From contig MNCI01010871.1 of NCBI GenBank assembly GCA_015680685.1, positions 624,309 to 647,174 on the forward strand: 22,866 nt of DNA, given 5' to 3'. The translations under genes and the position numbers were made by a program. The stretch is from Gnetum montanum. Taxonomy: Eukaryota > Streptophyta > Gnetopsida > Gnetales > Gnetaceae. The notes under the pieces are model-generated. The model made no database searches. It saw nothing but the letters and a program-made list of their open reading frames with translations, and was not told where the DNA came from. Positions 8,710 to 19,791 of the stretch are shown piece after piece. How positions within the stretch are numbered: the first letter of the stretch is position 1; each line of letters opens with the position of its first letter.

Positions 8710-9440
8710 ATGTATAACTCAGTGATTACTTCTTCTACTCACCATGAAGCCTTAGTAAAAATTTTGATCTCAATTCTCATTAGCAAGAACATACTTGCCA
8801 ATGAAGAGTCCATCCATGCAGTGATGGTACCACCTTTGCCTAGGGAAGAAATGAATTCAACTGTACTAGTGTTTCATTATAGTGAAGTTAAAACTAACCG
8901 CCAAGATGGTGAGACAATGAGGGCTCCTCTCTTCATAACAATAAGAGTTGGGCAATATAAGGTGCACAAGGTGCACATTGATGATAGGGCAACAACCAAT
9001 GTTATACCTTTACCATTATTGAATAGTTAGGCCTAGCAAAGCACATGTAAAGCACCCCTACCTCTGATCTTAAATCCTTTAACGGATCATGGGTTGTAGT
9101 AAAAGGTTCTATTTCTTTAGAATTTGTAGTAGGAAACAAATTCCCCACATCAACTAACTTCTTGATGGTGGAAGAGACACAAAGATTTAACCTCATCCTT
9201 GGGAGGCCTTGGCTAGCTTAATTACAGGTAGTTTCCTTCCCCATCCATCAAGAAATTCATTTGTCTTATGAGAGAGGTAAAATAATTATTCATGGTAATA
9301 GTGCAGTTCCCTTGGTAGTCAGTAACATTGACGTATAGCAAGGGTTTGAAGTGGAGTTTTAGGAAGAAACTTCTACTATTAAGAAGGAAGTTGGGAAGCC
9401 AGATAGACTAGACTAGGCTAAAACCAAAAAATAACCAAAC
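8710..9440 (+). pseudogene. Aspartic protease of element B (broken)
   Basis: The open part starts at 8710 and includes ILANEESIHAVMVPPLP, then VHIDDRATTNVIPLPLL near 8973-9023. This is the active-site loop IDDGAxxN of Tat/Ogre proteases with Gly changed to Arg (GGG to AGG), which would abolish activity. A frameshift follows near 9050. The second frame runs through VVVKGSISLEFVVG, FPTSTNFLMVEE and NLILGRPWL (about 9189-9216), then FPIHQEIHLSYERGKIIIHG. Tat-lineage proteases have exactly this order. Coding signal fades after about 9440 without any polymerase motif. Confidence 0.78.
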
Positions 9441-10316
9441 CATAGATGCACCCCAGGAAGAGCTCCTGTTCAACGTGGTTAGTGAGGAAAATGGGGAGTA
9501 CAAGATTATGTAACAGAGATCCTACATCTTTCCTAAGCATTCAAAATTTAGGAAATAGTTGCATGATTGAGTATATCTCCTACTCACTTGTCCCTATGTT
9601 AATCATTATTTGACTTTTTCTATTTACTTTTTAGCCTAGTTTTATTTTACCAAACTTTACCTTATTTTAGCTTTATTTCAGACATAGTTTATGACTTATT
9701 CTTGTTTATGATTTGCTTTTTTATATGCTTTAGCTTTTAAAACATAGAAATACCATAAACATTTTAAAACTTGAAAAATCCATCAAGATTTTTAAATATA
9801 AAAAATTTTATAAAATTTTTTTCATGACCTGCAAAGGCCTTAAACTGGTAATACCTTTATGACCTATTTCTTCCATATCTTTATTATAGTCGTTATACCT
9901 TAGTTTGTACTTTGTTTGTCTAATTACTTTACATTCTACATGTTACAAAATTGTTGCCTTATACCATTGTGTTTCAACCAATGTAGCCTTATAACATGAA
10001 TAAAACATAAAATACATAAAATTGAAAATGCTAAAACATATAGGCAAAATTAAAAATATTATAATCAAATATCTAAATCCAAAAACCATAGTCACATAGT
10101 GTGACAAATAAAAAAAAATTTAAATAACTATGATAATAAAAATAAAAACGGATAAGTCTAACAGCCATGGTTGCACTATGCAACAATAAAATAAATAGCA
10201 AGGAATTGTCTCATAGTCTCAAATGGCTATGAATAGCCAAAAAAAAGAATGGTAATAAACATCATAATTAAAAAAATGGCCAAAACATGAAAAAACTACT
10301 AGGAATATGACAAAAC
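9441..10316. other. AT-rich spacer between protease of B and the antisense gene
   Basis: No reading frame or known motif is seen on either strand. The left part resembles the T-rich tract that follows the coding part of element A (TTTAGCCTAGTTTTATTTTACC near 9630). The right part is the 3' flank of the minus-strand gene ending at 10317. Confidence 0.5.
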
Positions 10317-11819
10317 TATTAGAGGAGAAGGAGGAGCATGATCATCATCATCATGGCCACTAGGACCATTGCCATTACCTAGTGCCTACACTGCAACAAA
10401 AAATAAAAACAATACATAAAACAAGAATTCAATTAGTAATCAACATGATCAAGAATGGTACTACAAATCAAATTAAACTAAAACATATTAAAATAAAAAA
10501 AATTAAGAAAAAATAGAAACTTGTGGAGGTTTTGGTGCAAGGTCCTTTGGAGAAAAGTTCAAAAGACTAGCCTCTAAATGATGAAGAATTTTTTCTTCAT
10601 TCATGTTCACCTAGTCTTCTATCCCAAGGTTCACACTTGTCATATGTTCGTCCTCTCGATATTGGTCCATGTTGGAGGCTCTTGTGATAGAGTGGCAGTG
10701 GTTACCTCCCCTAAAGTAATGGTGATATGATGAGATGGGAAATTAGACACCACTAGAGAGCCTTCAAATGACTTGAAGGCCTCTTCTACATTGATTCCCT
10801 ATATGAAGATCTCTAACTTTGGCTCTTTATAGCCTTCTCTTGTAACCATTTGTAGTAACTTTCTTTTTTAGCCTTGTACTTGAAATTTTGTACCTTTCCC
10901 CATTCTAGGATGCAAGCACAGTAGTCCTACTAGTCTTTGATCTTATGTACCAATAGGTCCATATGAATCTCCTTTTTGATGAGGCTCCTAGCTAGAGCAA
11001 CCTTTTCATGGATGATGTTCCAATAGTGCAACCATTCTATTTCCTTAGTGCACAAGGAGTCTCTGTTGGCTATGTGAGGCTTCACAAACTTCTTGCTATC
11101 CCTATGGTCTGTGATTACCTTGGCCTATTATTTGGTTTCCTTATCCAATGCTACAACTTTTTCCCATAGGAATTTGTTGGAACATTGGCAATCCCATGAA
11201 GTCTTGGCACATGAGAGGGCACATTTAGTGGCATTCTTGTATAGCCTTCATGGAAGATTTTCCACTTCAGGAGGTAGTTTAGGTAGTTCATCGATCTTAA
11301 CATCATGCATTGGGTCCCATACAACCTCAGAAACTATAAACAACATAACAATAAAAAAATAAAGACACTAAGTAAATAGCAAAAACAATTGAAAACACTT
11401 TAAACAACTAAGGCTATGTAACCATAAAACTTGAAAAGCCATAAAAAATATAAAAAATAACATAAAAAACAAAAAAAAATTAGGCAAAATATGCTATTGT
11501 TCTTACCAACATTAGGATCAATTTGTTGCAATTGATTAATCATGTCTTTAGCCATACCATGCATAAACTCTATCTTGTTGGCAACCTCAGCCCATGGTTT
11601 CATACGAAACATAGAGGTTGATGCTTTTGGAAGGGGTTTAGGCACTACAATAAGTATAACCATAAACTAAACAATTAAAACCAGTTCCAACATGAAACAT
11701 AAGATGCAACACATGAACTAAAATGCATAAATACCTAGAAGATTGTGTGGGATGTCAACATGAGTTTCATTATCAAATGTCGAATCTCTGAATATGGCAT
11801 CTAAGGCCTCTAACATTTC

Positions 11820-11824
11820 ATTAT
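11820..11824. repeat. Target site duplication of the solo LTR (left copy; right copy 12650-12654)
   Basis: ATTAT stands directly against both LTR ends. A 5-bp duplication is typical for Ty3 integrases. Removing the LTR and one copy rejoins coding sequence on both sides. Confidence 0.9.
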
Positions 11825-12550
11825 TGATGAGTGGCGAGGTACCCCTACACTCAACCAACCAATACAAGCATGTCACGCATGATCTGGTCAAATGCCACAG
11901 ACGGACTAGTTGTGGTATCTAGATAGTTACTCGTAGATCGTAGTTCGCTGTCTTTCCACCTAGACTAGTATTAGATTTGTCACATATGGTTTAGTCTAGA
12001 GTGAGGTGTATGATGTGTTCCTACACTAATGCTACTCCTGGGTATGATGATAATTAATATCAACTAAGCTAGGAGACAGGATGAGAGAGAATCTAAACTA
12101 TCCTAAGTGTGATGAGCATCCGTTCCTTAATCATCCATACACATCTTAGACCTCGTGCATGACTACCACTAGGATTACCAAACTCATGGCCTAGGTATGC
12201 TACTGGGTTACCAAGTAGTCACACTTAAATGCTCATGATTAAGTTGTACTCATTCCACGTTACTAGAAGGTAAGGATAGAGAGATATTAACTAGGAAAGT
12301 AGTAAATAATAATAAAAATTAAATAAATAATTAAGCTAAGTGGATGCTGCAATGATGAAGTAATCTTGATCTTTATTGCTGGTCATGTGCATGTCCAAGT
12401 ATGCCACACTTGAATAAGGATGCCGTACAATTACAATCATCACACTGTGGGCATGCACTGGGAGAAAAGGGTTGAGAGGAAAAACTGACGTACTAAAAAC
12501 TATTGAAAACTTAACCTTTTTAAAAGCTCTTAACAAATCTACCTACCTCT

Positions 12551-12558
12551 TATTTATA
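12551..12558 (-). promoter_or_regulatory. TATA box of the solo LTR
   Basis: The minus strand reads CTATAAATAAGAGGTAG, 19 bp downstream of the GATATC array. Confidence 0.7.
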
Positions 12559-12576
12559 GATGAGGAGATAGGCTAT

Positions 12577-12624
12577 GATATCACATACATGATATCACGT
12601 ACGCGATATCATGGATGCGATATC
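12577..12624 (-). repeat. U3 array of 14-bp GATATC modules (solo LTR)
   Basis: GATATC starts at 12577, 12591, 12605 and 12619, an exact 14-bp period. The 8-base spacers ACATACAT, ACGTACGC and ATGGATGC are variants of one near-palindrome. This is the clearest view of the repeat unit, GATATC plus a variable CRTACR-like spacer. Confidence 0.9.
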
Positions 12625-12903
12625 GTAGCCAACAATTCATGACTCATCAATTATGCATTGGTTCACCCTCTCTTGTTGCCTTAGTGCCTTCTCTTCTTGT
12701 CATTTTCTCTCCACCTTTGCTGCGGCCTAGGCTACAAGTTCTTGATTTTTACCTACAAGAATGACAAGAGTAGAAAGTTGAATAACTTAGTAATTTTGTC
12801 TAAAAATAATATAATAACTTATACATGCATATAACATAACATAAAAAAAATATACAAAATAACTTAAAAATTGAAAATAAAAAAACATGCAATCAAAACA
12901 TAC

Positions 12904-13986
12904 CTAAAATAACATGATGTGCCTAGCTAATCCTAAGAGATATCTTCTTCTTTGTTAGCTAGTCCACAATAGTAAGCATCTTCTCAACTAGTGGCCACTT
13001 CAACTTTGCTTTGATTGCACCATTAGCCTTTGCATCCAACTCCTTGGTCTTTTTGGCACTTTCATAGGAAATATGGGGCTCAACCCTCATGCTGTTAGAG
13101 TAAGGGAAACATACACCACTAAATCTCTTAATGGTAACAGACAACAATTCCCCAACATCCTCAACTGGTGGGTTTTGAACCTACATGACTAAAGTGATAT
13201 GTTTCATCCAAGGTTTGGAAAATTGGGATGGATCATGACTTATACATTTTTCATTCTTCTTAACCACTAGGATTTCTATGAACCTCCTTAGATATGTTGT
13301 AAAAAATGCATGAAGGTTGTTCCAAAATTTTAGGATCTCATCCTGTAGCCTAAAGACCAAGTAAGTAGCCCAGTTTAATTGAGAACCCTTAGTGAGGATC
13401 TTCTTCATGGTCCATTCCTGTTGAATGCCAAGGACCTTTTTCTATGAAAACAATCTGAGAAAAACCTTAGAGTAGAATAGTGGATATATTTCATTAACCT
13501 TTATGACTTGGCACTATTCTCGCAATCGATCACTACCACGATGAGTGTTCAAGCATTCTTCCACCTCCTTTGTATGATCCACCTCTTTTCCTACCTTTGT
13601 GACAACCTTCATGCCATTGCAAGGAATGCCAAAGAGGTCACTGAATGTACATTTGTTAATGGCCAAAGTGACAGGTACAATGTGTACATGAGAGATGAAT
13701 TTCTTGACTCCTTTGTCAAAAGAGTCAATCACATTCACCATCTTTGTTGTAGGCATGGATGGGCTAGTAACCATAAAAAGATTGAGCAAACTTGCATTGA
13801 AAAAATTTTCCTAGATCTCTTTGGGTAGTCTACAAGCTAGTCACTCCTATGCTGAATTTACCTCATCCACTTAAGAATGAGTGTTTCTTCTACATGTCTT
13901 GAGGTGATCTTGACAATAGTAGATTTTGGCACAGGATCTACCATACAACATGGATAGGAAGTGAACCTTTAAACATTAGCACATCA
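12904..13986 (-). pseudogene. Exon 4 of the antisense gene: 360 codons, one frame, ten stops
   Basis: The acceptor TTTTTTTTAAG lies just before 13986 and the donor TTTTAG|GTATGT at 12904/12903. All open segments (13789-13514, 13408-13181, 13147-12959) share one frame, and the exon length fits phase-1 entry and exit. The ten in-frame stops are TAA or TAG only, each one C-to-T step from a Gln codon, while intact CAA and CAG codons remain (for example in GIQQEW). There is no indel. Segments include NAINKCTFSDLFGIP-like hydrophobic sequence, a Trp-containing WATYLVFRLQDEILKFW stretch, and a Lys/Ala-rich end. Confidence 0.72.
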
Positions 13987-14087
13987 CTTAAAAAAAAGTA
14001 TATAACCAACATAGCAAAAAAATTAAAATTAAAATTATAACTATGTAGAAAAAACAACACAACTAGAGAACATTGTCATTAGTAACC

Positions 14088-14120
<33 letters not shown>
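14088..14120. repeat. (AAT)11 microsatellite
   Basis: Eleven perfect AAT units lie in the intron between exons 3 and 4 of the antisense gene (13987-14137). Confidence 0.95.
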
Positions 14121-14125
<5 letters not shown>

Positions 14126-14920
14126 CTATTTTCTTACTTGGTTTAAGCAATGCAAGGGCCCTAAAGGCCATAGGTGCATGTTTATCTAAGTTTGGAAGGC
14201 CCCACCAAACATGAAGTCTTGTTGGCCAAACACTAACGGTAGACTTGGGAGTAGTGTAGAGTATATTTGCTAAAATCATCCTTTAGCTACTCCAACATCA
14301 TGAGCCTCATGGATTGGTCATATGTAAAAACCTCCAAGGCAGTGTATGCAAAGGGTAATACTTTGTCACTCTTGATTAATCCATCATCATTCAACATGTA
14401 AATTAAAATTATTATAACCAAGTAGCCTAATAAAAAAAAAGATGAACAAAACATAGGATGGTACTTATGCATGTAAATGGTAGAAAGTGTTGGGAAGATT
14501 TTGAAATAAGGTGTGGACTTACTAGCTTATCATTCGTGTGTTGTTGGCGTTATATTCGATGAACTTAGGCAAGTCCCAAATCTGGGATAGCTTGCATGTC
14601 CTTGGTGTGTATGTGCCATCATGGCGATCACCTTCCACATGAGTGGCAAGGTCATATACCATAAACTTGGTGATGAGACTAGTAGAAAGGGGTAGCAAAG
14701 TCTTTGCAATAACTCTTGCAGTGTTGGAGGCCAAGTATGACCATAAACTCACACTAAAGTTTTTGAGCAGGATGGCCAAGAACTCTTTGGTCCTAGGCCT
14801 AAACCAAAGAGAGACATGATCTAGGAGCATATCAGGAGGCAAATTGTTAGGTCTCAGTGTACTAATGCAATACAAGAGCCCAACCAACTCAACAACCACT
14901 GAAATGGATTTTAAGAAGGC

Positions 14921-16203
14921 CTTGCAAAAACAAATAATGACTGTTATAATATTATATGATCATAGAAAAAGTTCAACAAATTATAAAAAAAATATGAAAA
15001 ATGCAATATCAACATTCTCATGTAACACCAAACCACTAAATTCACAAGTTACAACCATTAAAAATTAAAACAAAATTTTACTAGAAACCAAACAAGAAAC
15101 AAGTAGCCTATCAACATTGATGGCAATCTCATGGTTGAAGTATGCATAAAAATTACAAAAATTTTATTTTAAGCATTAAAATTTAAATGCATGATCAATA
15201 ATACATTAACTAGTGAAAAAAAATTTCAACTTGAATTCAATAAAAAATTGGCTAGAAATCCTACAGTTGTAGTAAAAACTCTATGAAAGCTAGATAAGAA
15301 ATTTCAAAAAATAAAAATAAAAAATCAAGAAGTTCTTGGAAACCAACATACAACATGTAAATAACTATTAGAAGCCCAAAACATTAACAATAAAACTCAA
15401 AAATTAGACCAATACTACTTGTGTAGTCTTTGAGAGCTAAAACTACAATTGTAGAGGGCAATTCAAACAAATAAGAAAGTGACAAAATTTTACCAAAACC
15501 CTTTTTCTAAGTCTAAGTAGTGTAAATACACATAAATCAATAGAAATCCTATCCTAATTTTGCAATAATAGGCTTGGAAAAATTAGCAAAGTAGTCCACA
15601 ATCACTTTGAATTTTTTTCTTGAAAAGCCCAATTTACTGTGAAACAACTATAGTGAAACCTCTATGAAAATTATGAAAGGATTTTAAAAAATTTCAAAAA
15701 CATTGTAGAACCCTTCCACACTATCCTAAAAACCCTTAGGAATTTGGGACATTCACAAAAATTTATTAAAATATATCAACGTTGTCAATTTTTACAACAA
15801 AAGAAAAAATCACTATGCACTATTCTACAAAAAAAATCATAAAAAATTCATCGTAGCTCCAAATGCAGTGATTCAATCACTCATAAAACTATTAAAACCT
15901 ATAGAATAACCCTATAACCTTGAAAACTACAAATTATTTACCAAATTTTTATAAAAAAGTTACACATTAACTACTTTTTAGTAGAAAACTTGCAAAAATG
16001 CATAGGATGGGTTGAATAAAAAATTTCAAAATTTTGTACAAGAAGGCCTAAGGGCCAAAATAACAATTTGGGCACACCAATACAACCTAAAATTAATGTT
16101 TTAGCCATACCAAATCAGAATATTTTCATCACAGAAGCCTAGGCACTACAAAATGCCTACATACTTGGCCAAAAATTAGTAAAAAGTAGTCGAAGAAGGT
16201 TAC
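14921..16203 (-). other. Long AT-rich first intron of the antisense gene
   Basis: The donor CTACCAG|GTAACC lies at 16204/16203 and the acceptor TTTGTTTTTGCAAG ends at 14921. The 1283 bp between are A/T-rich with no coding signal on either strand. The exon 1 to exon 2 phase does not match, so another small exon or an indel may be hidden here. Confidence 0.5.
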
Positions 16204-16337
16204 CTGGTAGTCATGCTAGATGAGCCTTTATGAATGGATGACGTTGGTAGGTGGAAAATCCATTTGGTAGTAGCATCTATCTCCTCTATGGTTGGGTTTA
16301 TTCTAGTTCCTCCTCATCTCTTGGATATCTTAGACAT

Positions 16338-17194
16338 ATAGACACCAACGCCTTCAATTCCTTTCCACCTCCTTGTAGCTACATTGCCTGAGTGATGGAG
16401 AATAGTGAAACTACGTTGGCTATGGATAAGAATAAGGCTAAGAATAGTTGGAAAGCTTGAAGAATAAGTGATACCTACAAGAACTAGGCTAGGAAGAATG
16501 CTTTGCATAAAATTTGCAATAAAAAGCCTTCCTATATTTATGAGTTGATGCCACAACCTCTACATGCATAACTCCCACATAATGCCTAGTGAACTCCATG
16601 TTCACATATGGAAAGTGAAAACTATGGGTTTGTGTGGTGTTTAATTCCAAATAACCATTTAAACTTGGGTGGGCCCCACTAGGCACCTCCCAAACCAACA
16701 AAATTCCTAATACAATGGGATGTACAACTTTTATAAAAAAAGATACATTAGGATTAATGCCTAAATACAATATTTAAACCTTGGAAAGGATTATAGGAAC
16801 CAAACATGGCCAAGGCACATCTCTTAGCCATCCATCCTTAATCCATTGAATTCAATGACACCTCATCCCAAATTAGAAATCCAAACATTTCCACCAAAGG
16901 GTTCCAAGTACTGAAAATGACCAAAACACATCTAAAACAAGATATTCTTGAAAAGAAAAAATTCATTCATTTGTGCAAGTTTATGTTGAATTAAAATTTT
17001 GTGCTTTTTCTTAGATTAGATTTGCATTTTTCATCTAATTCGTTTGCATCATTTACAATTTTGAAGTCCCTAGGTGATCGACAAGACCATCTAGGACACT
17101 TTAGATCCTATTTTTAGAGGCACTTGGGATCCAAAGTTAAACTATCATAGCCTAGGATTTTCAGTTTTCCAGTGACCAAATTTTCTAGGCACTA
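16338..17194. other. Upstream region of the antisense gene
   Basis: The frame of exon 1 stays open upstream to 16556, so the true start could be further upstream than 16337. A minus-strand CATAAATATAGG near 16531-16542, about 200 bp before the ATG, is a possible TATA box. The remainder up to the LTR remnant at 17195 shows nothing recognised: no primer site, polypurine tract or LTR end. Confidence 0.4.
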
Positions 17195-17248
17195 CAACTA
17201 TGATATTACATCTACGATATTGTAGTCCTTAATAAAAGGATTTCATCA
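17195..17248 (-). mobile_element. Remnant of the 3' LTR of element D
   Basis: The minus strand starts TGATGAAATCC and contains two GATATT-type modules 14 bp apart (17216 and 17202). No TATA box or LTR end follows in the next 800 bp. The LTR is either truncated by a deletion or rearrangement, or too diverged to trace. Confidence 0.6.
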
Positions 17249-17260
17249 TACCCCCAAAAA
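17249..17260 (-). promoter_or_regulatory. Polypurine tract of element D
   Basis: The minus strand reads TTTTTGGGGGTA directly before the LTR start TGATGA. It is the counterpart of 4388-4401 in element A. Confidence 0.65.
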
Positions 17261-17283
17261 TAACTAAAAACTCATTCTAGAGT

Positions 17284-19791
17284 TCAAATAAAAGGAGGAT
17301 AAAGTTCATACAAACTTATGGGATTAATGGAATTGACTTCATGATACATATACATGACTAACTCTAACTATGACTGGTCATCTTTTGTAATTTTGATAAT
17401 TAGTCATTCTTTTGTCCAAATTTTCTACACCATTATTTTAATTTTGATAACTTAATTTGACTATTTAAAGTTTGGAGCTTGTTATGTAGAGTTTTTGTTG
17501 TGCATATTTCCTTTCTAAAACTCTTTTTCATACATGAAATACATAGTGGCCAATTGCTACTCTAGTTTTGTTCTTGACCTACTTGTTGTCAACATGGCCA
17601 AGTTAGCATAGTGTAAATTTGCTAATCTGATGTACTTTGTCAAATATTCTATTTACAAGCCTTTATTTTTTAGCTCAGCTTGGTGGATAAGAGAAAGAGT
17701 ATTCAAGATGAATTGCCAGGTAGGTGTTTGCTACATAATAGAACTGATCTTTGCCTTGGCCATCTAGATTTCTTTCTTATTAATTTTCTTGCACATGCCC
17801 ACTTGATCTTTAAAGTGTTCTTTGAGACTTCCATGTTTCTTGGCCTCATTTTGCTACATGCTAATGTTAATGACTAATTTTGTTTAACTATGTGTACTTC
17901 TTTCATTGATAGGATCCTATTTTCACAGGCTAATTTTGTCATATCTAGGTTGATTCTAGTAAACTACCCTCTTAGTTGATGGAAAATTTTCTCAAGTACG
18001 TTCTTCTATTTTTTTCTATCTATCAACCTTAAGTATTTAGTAGTAATCTTTTTATTTTCTTCTTCTAATATAGAGATAACCTTAGCATGGGTGTACATCT
18101 AAGCATCTTGCATTTCATACTACTTTCTCTTTATTCATCTCCATCTATTTATACTTAGATATTAATTAATTTATTTACTTAACTTTGAATTGTTCTAATT
18201 GGTCTAGTGCAATGTACTTGTAGGGTCATCTCTTTTAACTTTTAATGTGGTTAATTCTTCTTGTAGCCTCTACACTTCATTTTCTACTTGTTACATTTTT
18301 GTTTTTGCCAAGACTAGTTTTCCTTTTATAGATATTAGTCCTAACTCTATTGCAATAATATCATTGGAGATATTAAAAATATTCTACATGACTTGTCTTA
18401 TCTACAGTAGTTATTCAAATGTATCTTCATGTTCAATAGGGAATATAATTTCTCTTCTTGATGTTTTGGCTAATGTCTATACATTCTTGGCTCATGAAAT
18501 ATTTGCTGTTGGCACAATAAAAACATTAAATGAAGTCTTGACATGGTTAGTTATTACTTTTGCTACTCCTACTACCTCTTATTGTTGCATCATGACTATA
18601 GTGGCTTCTTCTCTAGTTTCTAACATCACTTGAAATGATGCAACATTTCTAGAGATTTGTTGTGTCCAATCATCATCCTTTTCTACTTGCAAAAATAATT
18701 GACCGTTGGAGAGTCCTATGGATACTATAGGTACTCTTAGATTATTTCTAACTTGATACATACTTGAGAATTATCTGCTATCCAAACTAAGTATTTTTGT
18801 AATTTTCTACAATGACTCATGTAAGGCTTGTAGTCAAGTTTTTCTATTGGTGGAGCACTCGATCTTGCTTGTTCTATGGCTAGGATTGACCCACTAGATC
18901 CTACTTGTTCTATCCCTATGGCTAAGATGTTTGCTATTGGTGTTGACCCTAATGTAGTCTAGTTTTCTTACTTGATACTTATTGGATGACATTAGCTTGA
19001 AAATCTCTACATATGAAGCATTTTTGGCTTTTCAGAGAACATAATTGGTTTAACCCAAAATTATTTCTTACTAGCATAACTTTCTAAAAGAGAAAGAAAT
19101 GGAAGTGTGGGTTTTCCTATCTTTCTGTCTTTAAATATTCTTTAAATTTCTAGAAATAATAGATGGACTATATTTACTTGAAATTTTCCCATTAAGATAG
19201 TACTTCTTTTGTTTGCATAGTTGGAAATTCTGATAAGTCTCTTAGTTGGAAAAATATGATATGTTCTAATCTTGAAGTAAACATTTTCTATAGTGAATAA
19301 TCTATTGTACTTATTTTTTTGGTTCTATATGACCTCTGCAATCATAAGTTTCTTGCAGCTATGTCAAATTATGTAGAGATTTGAGAAATGTTAATTCTAA
19401 TAGTTGGTATATTTAGTATCCTAACAATAGCTTCAACTAAATACAACAATGTTATTCTTTAAATCTTTATAGTTGCATCATCTTGTTCATTCTACCAAAA
19501 TTGATGGACTTATTCCAAATATCACTTATCATTGCTTAAAATGGTGGATGACAATGATGAGGTTTGATGCTATTCACGAATCTTTGTAGGTGTGAACTTC
19601 ATGAATGACTTAACATTGAATTTCACTATCATAGTGGACATAATGAATTTTTTTTGGATAGCCTGTAGACACTGATTAGAGAGTGTGAGGTAGTATCCTT
19701 GTTTTGGAGTTGGTGGAACATAAACTTTTACTTACACAAACTTCCATGTTGTAGGTGTGGGTTGTTTAATTAATTATGATTGTGTCTCTTG
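17284..19791 (-). pseudogene. Long broken ORF of element D, unrecognised coiled-coil-rich protein
   Basis: About 836 codons can be followed on the minus strand from the insertion point of C to a TGA only 24 bp before the polypurine tract. The frame is 0 for 19791 to about 18990, moves to a second frame to about 18760 (with SSAPPIEKLDYKPYMSH), then to a third to about 17850 (with NNLRVPIVSIGLSNG and QLFLQVEKDDDW), then back to the first. Nearly all stops are TAA/TAG or TGA that look like decayed Gln or Arg codons. The C-terminal half is rich in Glu, Lys, Gln and Leu with heptad-like stretches (RLQEELTTLKVKRDD, VISILEEENKKITTK), suggesting a coiled coil. No protease, polymerase or integrase motif was found and no zinc knuckle. 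Extra 3' ORFs of high diversity are known in Athila-like elements; identity here is unknown. Confidence 0.62.

Larger units (their letters stand above)
6375..9440 (+). mobile_element. Element B: Tat/Ogre-like Ty3 retrotransposon, gag-protease part
   Basis: Plus-strand coding remnants follow the Tat/Ogre order: a Pro/Ser/Met-rich leader, a capsid domain, a histidine-rich short motif, and an aspartic protease ending in the LGRPWL block. Element E cuts off its 5' part. No reverse transcriptase or integrase follows, only an AT-rich spacer and then an antisense multi-exon gene. The 3' LTR was not recognised, so the right boundary of the whole element is open; it may extend to about 17180 and include the antisense gene. 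Confidence 0.72.
11825..12649 (-). mobile_element. Solo LTR, GATATC family, with 5-bp target duplication
   Basis: This complete 825-bp LTR lies on the minus strand. It starts TGATGAGTCATG (12649) and ends GTACCTCGCCACTCATCA (11825), with perfect 8-base terminal inverted repeats TGATGAGT/ACTCATCA. It is flanked by ATTAT at 11820-11824 and ATTAT at 12650-12654. There is no primer site or polypurine tract on either side, so the body was lost, most likely by recombination between its two LTRs. It carries a TATA box (12551-12558), the GATATC array and an AATAAAG signal near 12372-12378. Its insertion point is inside exon 5 of the antisense gene. Confidence 0.95.
10317..16337 (-). pseudogene. Broken multi-exon gene, antisense to element B, product not recognised
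   Basis: Candidate exons (minus): 16337-16204 (ATG, MSKISKR), 14920-14523, 14426-14138, 13986-12904, 12752-12650 continued at 11819-11735 after the solo LTR, 11644-11507, 11333-10520 and 10390-10317 (ends DDDDHAPPSPL, stop). Most borders have GTAAG- or GTATG-like donors and T-rich AG acceptors. The four junctions from 14138 to 11333 join in phase 1 without shifting frame, which is hard to get by chance; the next one fits phase 1 but its donor reads AAGTTTCT. Exon 4 keeps one frame for 360 codons with ten TAA/TAG stops. Frameshifts occur in exon 5 and twice in the 11333 exon, and junctions 1-2 and 2-3 are out of phase. Part of exon 5 is Gln/Glu/Lys-rich and coiled-coil-like (ERVNQ). The stretch NKCTFSDLFGIPCNG loosely recalls N-terminal parts of plant transposon-linked proteins; this is weak. 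Tat-lineage elements are known to carry extra ORFs, some in antisense orientation; a captured host gene is the alternative. Confidence 0.7.

Noticed and set aside
13508-13828. Plus-strand open frame of 106 codons
   Set aside because: It is the complement of exon 4, which has splice borders and a frame three times as long.
12904-13986. TAA/TAG used as Gln codons (altered genetic code)
   Set aside because: CAA and CAG also occur in the same frames, TGA stops appear at former CGA codons in nearby elements, and frameshifts break neighbouring exons. Decay explains it better.
10317-16337. Intact host gene
   Set aside because: More than a dozen in-frame stops, several frameshifts and an LTR in an exon exclude function.
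18247-18633. Plus-strand open frame of 128 codons, Ser/Ile/Leu-rich
   Set aside because: It is the complement of the D ORF, whose minus-strand frames continue far beyond both ends.
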